Below are positions 57,325-64,000 of a stretch of DNA of 64,000 nt, piece by piece. The translations under genes and the position numbers were made by a program. This stretch comes from Rattus norvegicus (lineage: Eukaryota > Chordata > Mammalia > Rodentia > Muridae). Each line of letters opens with the position of its first letter. The stretch's first letter is position 1. The stretch is from contig NC_086021.1 in assembly GCF_036323735.1 (NCBI RefSeq), forward strand, positions 154,962,476 through 155,026,475, read 5' to 3'. The notes under the pieces were generated by a model. The model worked only from the letters and a program-made list of their open reading frames with translations, had not been told where the DNA came from and searched no databases.

Positions 57325-58007
57325 CAGATTATCTCTAGTGTTACTTTGTTCTGCTATTTCTGACAGTGGCTAGACTGTCCTATAAGCCTGTGTGTCAGGA
57401 GTGCTGTAGACCTGTTTTCCTCTCTTTCAGTCAGTTATGGGGACAGAGTGTTCTGCTTTCGGGCGTGTAGTTTTTCCTCTCTACAGGTCTTCAGCTGTTC
57501 CTGTGGGCCTGTGTCTTGAGTTCACCAGGCAGCTTTCTTGCAGCAGAAAATTTGGTCTTACCTGTGGTCCCGAGGCTCAGGTTTGCTCGTGGGGTGCTGT
57601 CCAGGGGCTCTCTGCAGTGGCAGCAACCAGGAAGACCTGTGCCGCCCCTTCCGGGAGCTTCAGTGCACCAGGGTTCCAGATGGTCTTTGGCTTTTTCCTC
57701 TGGCGTCCGAGATGTGTGTGCAGGGAGCAGTCTCTTCTGGTTTCCCAGGCCTGTCTGCCTCTCTGAAGGTTTAGCTCTCCCTCCCACGGGATTTGGGTGC
57801 AGAGAACTGTTTATCCGGTCTGTTTCCTTCAGGGTCCGGCGGTGTCTCTGGCTGGGGTCCTGCCGCTCCTGGGCCCTCCCCCACGGGAGCCCAGAGGCCT
57901 TATACAGTTTCCTCTTGGGCCAGGGATGTGGGCAGGGGTGAGCAGTGTTGGTGGTCTCTTCCGCTCTGCAGCCTCAGGAGTGTCCACCTGACCAGGCGGT
58001 TGGGTCT
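57325..58007 (-). promoter_or_regulatory. 5' UTR and internal promoter region of the young LINE-1
   Basis: About 680 bp of GC-richer, CpG-containing sequence precede ORF1. It contains no tandem monomers of the mouse type that I can see. In L1 elements this region carries the internal RNA polymerase II promoter. It differs markedly from the 5' UTR of the older copy (61221-61965). Confidence 0.8.
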
Positions 58008-58015
58008 CTACCACA

Positions 58016-60209
58016 TTTTTTTAATCCATTCCTCTGTCGAAGAACATCTGGGTTCTTTCCAGCTTCTGGTTATTATAAATAAGGCTGCTATGAACGTAGT
58101 GGAGCATGTGTCATTTCCTTAATTTCTTTCTCAGCCTGTTTATCCTTTGAGTAGAGGAAGGCTACTGATTTCTTTGAGTTAATTTTATACCCTGAGCACT
58201 TTGCTGAAGTTGTTTATCAGGTTAAATAGTTCTCTGGTGGAACTTTTGGGGTCACTTAAATACACTGTCATATCATCTGCAAATAGTGATATTTTGATTT
58301 CTTCCCTTCCAATTTGTATCCCTTTGACCTCCTTTCGCATTCTGATTGCTCTGGCTAGAACTTCGAGAACTATATTGAATAAGTAGGGAGAGAGTGGGCA
58401 GTCTTGTCTAGTCCCTGATTTTAGTGGGATTGCTTCAAGTTCCTCTCCATTTAGTTTGATGTTAGCTACTGGTTTGCTGTATATGGCTTTTACTATGTTT
58501 AGGTATGGGCCTTGAATTCCTATTCTTTCCAGGACTTTTATCATGAAGGGGTGTTGAATTTTGTCAAATGCTTTCTCAGCATCTAATGAAATGACCACGT
58601 GGTTCTTATCTTTGAGTTTGTTTATATAGTGGATTACATTGATGGATTTTCATATATTAAAAAAATCCCTGCATCCCTGGGATGAAGCCTACTTGATCAT
58701 GATGGATAATCGTTTTGATGTGTTCTTGGATTTGGTTTGCAAGAATTTTATTGAGTATTTTTGCGTCGATATTCATAAGGGAAATTGGTCTGAAGTTCTC
58801 TTTCTTTGTTGTGTCTTTGTGTGGTTTAGGTATAAGAGTAATTGTGGCTTCATAGAAGGAATTCGGTAGTGCTCCATCTGTTTCAATTTTGTGGAATAGT
58901 TTGGATAATATTGGTATGAGGTCTTCTATGAAGGTCTGATAGAATTCTGCACTAAACCCGTCTGGACCTGGGCTCTTTTTGGTTGGGAGACTTTGAATAA
59001 CTGCTTCAATTTCTTTAGGAGTTATGGGGTTGTTTAGATGATTTATTTGTTCCTGATTTAACTTTGGTACCTGGTATCTGTCTAGGAAATTGTCCATTTC
59101 CTGCAGATTTTCAAGTTTTGTTGAATACAGGCTTTTGTAGTAGGATCTGATGATTTTTTTTTAATTTCTTCAGATTCTGTAGTCTCCCTTTTCATTTCTG
59201 ATTTTCTTAATTTGGATATTCTCTCCATGACCTCTGGTTAGTCTGGTTAAGGGTTTGTCTATCTTGTTGATTTTCTCAAAGAACCAGCTCCTGCTTTTGT
59301 TGATTCTTTGTTTGGTCCTTTTCATTTCTACTTGGTTGATTTCAACTCTTGAGTTTGATTATTTCCTGCCTTCTACTCCTCTTGGGTTTATTTATTTCTT
59401 TTTGTTCTGGAGCTTTAAGGTGTGCTGTCAAGCTGCTGACATATGCTCTCTCCTGTTTCTTTTTGCAGGCACTCAGAGCTATGAGTTTTCCTCTTAGTAC
59501 TGCTTTCATTGTGGACCATAAGTTTGGGAACATTGTATCTTCATTTTCATTAAATTCTAAGAAGTCTTTAATTTCTTTTTTTATTTCTTCCTTGACCAAG
59601 TTGTCATTGAGTAGAACATTGTTCAACTTCTATGTATGTGTGGGGTTTCTGTCATTATTGTTACTGAAGTCCAGTCTTAGTGCCTGGTGATCTGATAGGA
59701 TGCATGGGATTATTTCTATCTTCCTGTTTCTGTTGAGGCCTGTTTTGTGACTGATTATATGGTCAGTTTTGGAGAAGGTTCCATGAGGTGCTGAGAAGAA
59801 GGTATATCCTTTTGCTTTAGGATGGGAATGTTCTATAAATATCTGTTAAGTCCATTTGGTTCATAACTTCTGTTAGTCTATATATGTCTCTGTTTAATTT
59901 CTGTTTCCATGATCTGTCCATTGATGAGAGTGGAGTGCTGAAATCTCCTACTATTATCGTGTGAGGTGCAATGTGTGCTTTTATGAATGTAGGTGCCCTT
60001 GCATTTGGAGCACAGATATTTAGGGTTGAGAATTCATCTTGGTGGATTTTTCCTTTGATGAATATGAAGTGGTTTTCCTTATCTTTTTTTAATGACTCTT
60101 GGTTGATATTAGAATGGCAACTCCAGCTTGTTTCTTCAGGCTACTTGCTTGGAAAATTGTTTTCCAGCCATTTACTCTGAGGTAGTGTCTGTCTTTGTCT
60201 CTGAGATGT
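58016..60209 (-). pseudogene. Older LINE-1 ORF2 remnant, N-terminal and central part
   Basis: The sequence is closely alignable to ORF2 of the intact copy. Open pieces include the reverse-transcriptase core with FADD (frame 58185-58598), the [14 protein letters not shown] block (58657-59097) and the endonuclease-linker region (59342-59626), separated by stops and frameshifts. A ~1.3-kb deletion (junction near 58108-58112) removes the region between the RT core and the C-terminal end, and a second deletion (junction near 60211) removes the ORF2 start. The GFIPGMQG motif keeps its proline here. Confidence 0.92.
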
Positions 60210-61220
60210 GTACCTTTGTAGTGCTGGATTTGTAAGGTATTGCATAAATTTGGTTTTGTCATGGAATATCTTGGCTTCTCCATCAATGTTAGTTGAAAGT
60301 TTTGCTGGGTACAGTAACTTGGGCTGGCATTTGTGTTCTCTTAGGGTCTGTATGACATCTGTCCAGGATCTTCTGGCTTTCATCGTCTCTGGTGAGAAGT
60401 CTGGTATAATTCTGATAGGTCTGCCTTTATATGTCACTTGACCTTTTTCCCTTACTGCTTTTAATATTCTTTCTTTGTTTTGTGCATTTGCTGTTTTAAC
60501 TATTATGTGACTGGAGGAATTTCCCTTCTGGTCCAATATATTTGTAGTTCTGTAGGCTTCTTGTATGTTTATGGACATCTCTTTTCTTAGGTTAGGGAAG
60601 TTTTCTTCTATGATTTTGTTAAATATATTTACTGACCCCTTAAGTTGGGAGTCTTCACTTTCTTCTATACCTATTATCCTTAGATTTGATCTTCTCATTG
60701 TGTCCTCGATTTCCTGTCTGTTTTGGGCTAGGAGCTTTTTGCATTTTACATTATCTTTGACAGTTGTGTCGATGTTTTCTATGGTATCTTCTGCCCCTGA
60801 GATTCTCTCTTCTATCTCTTGTATTCTGTTGGTGATGCTTGTGTCTATGGCTCCATGTCTCTTCCTTTCATTTTCTATATCCAGGGTTGTCTCCCTTTAT
60901 GCTTTCTTTATTGTTTTTATTTCCATTTTCTATTCATTCACCTGTTTGGTTGTGTTTTCCTGTAATTCTTTCAGGGATTTTTATGTTTCCTCTCTAAGGG
61001 CTTCTACTTGTTTACTTGTACTTTTCTGCATTTCTCTAAGAGAGTTCTTTGTCTTTCTTAAAGTCCTCCATCATTATCAAAAATGTGATTTCAAATCTAA
61101 ATCTTGCTTTTCTGGTGTGTTTGGATATCCAGTATTTTCTTTGGTGGGAGAACTTGGCTCTGATGATGCCAAGTAGTCTTGATTTCTGTTGCTTAGGTTC
61201 CTGTGCTTGCCTCTAGCCAT
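60210..61220 (-). pseudogene. Older LINE-1 ORF1 remnant
   Basis: The ATG equivalent is at 61220 (MARGKHRN-type start). The coiled-coil half is broken by frameshifts and stops. The RRM and C-terminal half form an open frame (60141-60698, 185 codons) that, because of the deletion at about 60211, runs on into ORF2 sequence in a different frame. Confidence 0.9.
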
Positions 61221-61965
61221 TGGGTTGTCTCTGATGTTTGCTTGAGTGCTGTAGAACTGTTTTCCTGTTTTCTTTCAGCCTTTCCTGAGACAGGTGTTCT
61301 GATTTCAGGTGTGTCGGCGCTCCTGGAGACAGTCTTCTAGCTCTAGGCGCTGGCAGGAATCAAAGGGTCCTGCTCCTGATTGCTTGTGTAGGTTCTTGCA
61401 CCCAGCGGGCACAGTTGGCACTATGCAATTCCCTCTTGGGTCTGGACTGTGGGCAGAGGGTATTCTCCTCTGACTTCTCAGGAATTCCACACTTCTGAGG
61501 TTCCAGCTCTCTCCCCCACGGGATTTTGGGTGCAGGGTGCTGTTTGGTGGGTTCAGTTTGGTGGGTACTGGCAGCTGTCTGTTCCTATATCCCTCTGTCC
61601 AGAGGTACTGTGCAGTTTCCCCTTGGACCAGGGATGTAGTCCGAAGTGTGCAGAGGTGGCAGTCTGCCCTGCTGCCTCGGGATGTCTGCACTCCTGGGTG
61701 GTCTGCTCTCCAAAGATGCTGAGTTTTAGTCAGTCACTTCTTTTCCCTGGTTCAGGTGGTCTGGAAATATCTCCAGTGGTTGTTTGTCACCAATCCAGAC
61801 TGAAGGGGCAAACCAGCAGAGCAGCTATGAGGCCACAGGAAGGAGCTCTCCAAATCAAGTTTGTGGTCTCTGAGGGCCTCTGTGCTTATGGAAGTGGTAC
61901 TCGGAGTCACAGCCGCTGTCCCCGCCTTGCTCTTACTCAGCCGCCCACTCCGCTGCTGTGGATCC
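61221..61965 (-). promoter_or_regulatory. 5' UTR of the older LINE-1
   Basis: About 745 bp of GC-richer sequence precede the ORF1 remnant. Parts resemble the young 5' UTR (for example the ttggaccaggga and cccacgggat pieces), but the distal half is different, pointing to another subfamily. Confidence 0.75.
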
Positions 61966-61974
61966 CATGATTCT

Positions 61975-62850
61975 TTAGAGTGCCAGAATCATGGTGAAGA
62001 AGGAAATAATGAAAACAATTTAAAAAGAGAATTTCAGTAAAATTCAAAGGTAGTCTGTTGAAATGATAAAATAGAGTTGTAGTCAGGAAACAAAAGAACT
62101 GTTACAAACCACAAAGGTGTAAACAGTTGCATGTGCAGAGAACATGAGTTCTAAGATAATTCTGTGGGAAGACAGAGACTTGCCAAGCACCATGCCATAC
62201 AGCTTGGGTAGGGAAAGACACCCACAGACCTATCCTCTAATCCCTGTACTGCACTGGCAGGTGGTAAATACCCAGAGCCCTGCCTGCCACCATGCAAAGA
62301 GGTGCAAGAGAGGGAAGATGTCCACAGACCTGCCTGATGCCATGCCAGGTGGGCTGTAAGTAAGGAGGTCAGCTAGCAGTCCACCAGCTGCATAGCCCCC
62401 TGCAATGGGAGTCACTACAATGTGCAAGGATGTGGTAGACAGGTGGGAGAGAAAGAGAAGTGGAACAGTTTAGACAGGATCTCCATGACAGAGTAACAAC
62501 AGAACAATTGGAGGAGTCCCAGTGAGGATCCAATATTGATGGTGTGACAGAAGCCAGAGACCTTGAACCAAACGAATGACTCATTGCAATGAACATTTGT
62601 AAGTAAGATGTGTGGACAAAGGGGTATACTGTGAGAAACATTGTGACATACTTCAGCTTCAATGATAAGATATTTTCTATGCTTTTGGTTTTAGTTTTTG
62701 GTCTGTGTGTTTCTATTTGATGAGGAAAGGCTATAAGGGTGGATATATGGAGATGAATGGGACTGGAGTGGATGATGTAAAACTCATAAATAATCAAAAA
62801 GTTTTAAAAATTCTATGGGTAAGATTATATCAGTTATTTAAAAATAGATG
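61975..62850 (+). mobile_element. Possible LINE/HAL1-type 3' sequence, uncertain
   Basis: The right end (ggatatatggagatgaatgg, then actggagtggatgatgtaaa and an A-rich end near 62800) resembles the 3' end of rodent HAL1/Lx-type elements. The body has no coding frame. Recognition is partial, from memory of the family's 3' end. Confidence 0.4.
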
Positions 62851-62851
62851 A

Positions 62852-62946
62852 GGGGTTGGGGATTTAGCTCAGCGGTAGAGCGCTTGCCTAGCGAGCGCAA
62901 GGCCCTGGGTTCGGTCCCCAGCTCTGAAAAAAAGAAAAAAGAAAAA
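62852..62946 (+). mobile_element. ID element
   Basis: This is a full-length ID body with A box and B box and an A-rich tail interrupted by G. The variant gcctagcgagcgcaagg differs from the copies at 19679 and 35858. A 13-bp target-site duplication (aaaaatagatgag) lies at 62840-62852 and 62947-62959. Confidence 0.96.
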
Positions 62947-62959
62947 AAAAATAGATGAG

Positions 62960-63565
62960 TGAGTAATTCAGGGATGGAAATGGAGAAGAGCCTGAGGAAA
63001 AGAAGGTCCAGTGAGAGGCCCAAAGTGGGATCCAGCTTAAGGGGAGGCCCCAAGACCTGACACCATTACTGAAGTTATAGGGTGTTCACAAAAATGGACC
63101 TACCATGACTACTCTCCAAAAGACCCAACAAGCAGCTGAAAGAGTCAGATGCAGATATGTGCACCCAACCAACGAACAGAAGCTGCTGACCCTTCTGGCT
63201 GAATTAGGGATAAGCTGGAGGAAACTAAGGAGAAGGGCAACCCTGTAGGAGGACCAGCAGTCTCAATTAGCCTGCACCCCTGAGATCTCTCATACATTGG
63301 ATCACCAACCAGGCAGCATACACCAGCTGAGATGAGGCCTCTAACACACATAAAGCAGAGGACTCACGGGTCTGGGTTCAGTCAGAGAAGATGCACCTAA
63401 CCCTCAAGAAACCAGAGACCCCAGGAAATTTAGAGTTCTGGTGGGGTGGGTAGGGTGGGGTGGGGACATCCTTGTAGAGAGGGGGGTGGAATTGGAGGGT
63501 GTGCTGGGAGGGAAATAAAATCTGGAGTGTAGAAATAAATTAATTAATTAAAAAAGGAACTAGAA
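62960..63565 (+). mobile_element. Lx-type LINE-1 3' UTR
   Basis: It follows the older rodent L1 3' UTR order: gacaccattactgaagttat, gacccaacaagcagctgaaa, cacccaaccaacgaacagaa, gcatacaccagctgagatga and gcagaggactcac. A G-rich stretch and a gaaataaaatctgg end follow, then an A/T-rich tail. There is no coding sequence. The ID element at 62852 inserted at its left side. Confidence 0.8.
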
Positions 63566-63591
63566 GCTGAAAAAATAGATGAAGTAAATAT

Positions 63592-63676
63592 TTTTTTTTC
63601 TGGAGCTGGGGACTGAACCCAGGGCCTTGCGCTTGCTAGGCAAGCACTCTACCACTGAGCTAAATCCCCAACCCCT
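63592..63676 (-). mobile_element. ID element
   Basis: The antisense ID body starts tctggagctggggactgaac and ends taaatccccaacccc. A 16-bp target-site duplication (tgaagtaaatattttt) lies at 63580-63595 (overlapping the T run of the tail) and 63677-63692. Confidence 0.95.
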
Positions 63677-63692
63677 TGAAGTAAATATTTTT

Positions 63693-64000
63693 ATCAGTGG
63701 AAAATTGAATTGCTTGTATCACCACATACATAAGTTACAGAAAATCCAGGAAACATAGAAACAAGCTTTACAAATGTCAGAAACAAATGCAGAGTGTGAA
63801 CTAGTATGTACAACAAATCAATAGCCTGAAGCAAAAAGGTGTAAATTGTGCTTTGAGCAAAGTCTGAAAGCAAGTGGTGGCTTTTCAAATTTTATTTTTG
63901 ACAGTTATGAACATGTATGCAATGCACTGAACTGTACTCATACCTTATTATCCTCTTTTTTCTCTTTTGCTCTTACTGACTCCATTCTTTGCAACAAGTT
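63693..64000. other. Unique sequence to the window end
   Basis: No exon or repeat recognised. Confidence 0.4.

Larger units (their letters stand above)
51643..58007 (-). mobile_element. Young full-length LINE-1 nested in the older copy
   Basis: The element is about 6.36 kb: 5' UTR (57325-58007), ORF1 (56251-57324), a 59-bp spacer, ORF2 (52364-56191), 3' UTR (51655-52363) and A-tail (T run 51643-51654 on the plus strand). It interrupts the ORF2 3' coding region of the older L1 in the same orientation. The target-site duplication is taccaca plus a T run: 51636-51650 on one side and 58008-58022 on the other. Both reading frames are open from end to end, so the copy is young by this criterion. 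Confidence 0.95.
50769..61965 (-). mobile_element. Older LINE-1, full span, split by a younger LINE-1
   Basis: Reading on the minus strand, 5' UTR (about 61965-61221), ORF1 remnant and ORF2 remnant run down to 58008. The element is then interrupted by the younger L1 and resumes at 51650 with the ORF2 C-terminus (to about 51484), the 3' UTR and an A-rich end at about 50775. Short similar sequences at the two ends (ctcccatgacttt near 50763 and atcccatgattct near 61964) look like a decayed target-site duplication. Two internal deletions are visible by comparison with the intact copy, of about 1.3 kb and 0.26 kb. Many frameshifts and stops show it is dead. Confidence 0.88.

Overview
The window is mammalian genomic DNA, almost certainly rat (Rattus norvegicus). 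It carries four tRNA-derived ID elements with A-tails and target-site duplications, many B1, B2 and B3 SINEs, and a rodent-type full-length LINE-1. The only cellular protein-coding gene I can support is the homeobox gene Nkx2-4, on the minus strand (CDS 5777-7243, two exons, 353 residues after splicing). From family and synteny knowledge this gene lies beside Xrn2 and Nkx2-2. The first ~0.9 kb may therefore be the 3' end of Xrn2, convergent with Nkx2-4; that is inference.

Layout. 1-885: unique sequence ending in a good polyadenylation signal. 886-5.2 kb: unique intergenic DNA. 5.2-7.4 kb: Nkx2-4 and its CpG island. 7.4-12.4 kb: AT-rich unique 5' flank with a purine tract and no recognisable SINE or LINE. 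From 12.4 kb SINEs appear and become denser. 22.4 kb: a 60-bp inverted repeat. 24.4-26.0 kb: a processed Amd1 pseudogene (minus), beside a long trinucleotide tract and an 88-bp tandem duplication. 27-50 kb: intergenic DNA with B1/B2/B3/B4 SINEs, LINE 3' ends, hAT-like repeats, microsatellites and small tandem duplications. 50.8-62.0 kb: a nested pair of LINE-1 elements, both on the minus strand. The younger one (about 51.65-58.0 kb) has intact ORF1 (357 codons) and ORF2 (1275 codons) and sits inside the ORF2 3' region of an older, internally deleted copy. 62-64 kb: further LINE 3' ends and two ID elements.

Function. Nkx2-4 encodes an NK2-class transcription factor with the TN motif, homeodomain and NK2-specific domain all in place. 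Its 405-bp intron has no in-frame stop, so intron retention would give a 488-residue protein. The rest of the window is regulatory or neutral intergenic DNA plus retrotransposons. I saw no CRISPR array, no operon, no canonical tRNA or rRNA gene, and no clear new enzymatic system. The most notable structures are the intact nested LINE-1, which has one substitution at a conserved reverse-transcriptase position, the 60-bp inverted repeat, a 114-bp near-identical direct repeat, and the open Nkx2-4 intron.
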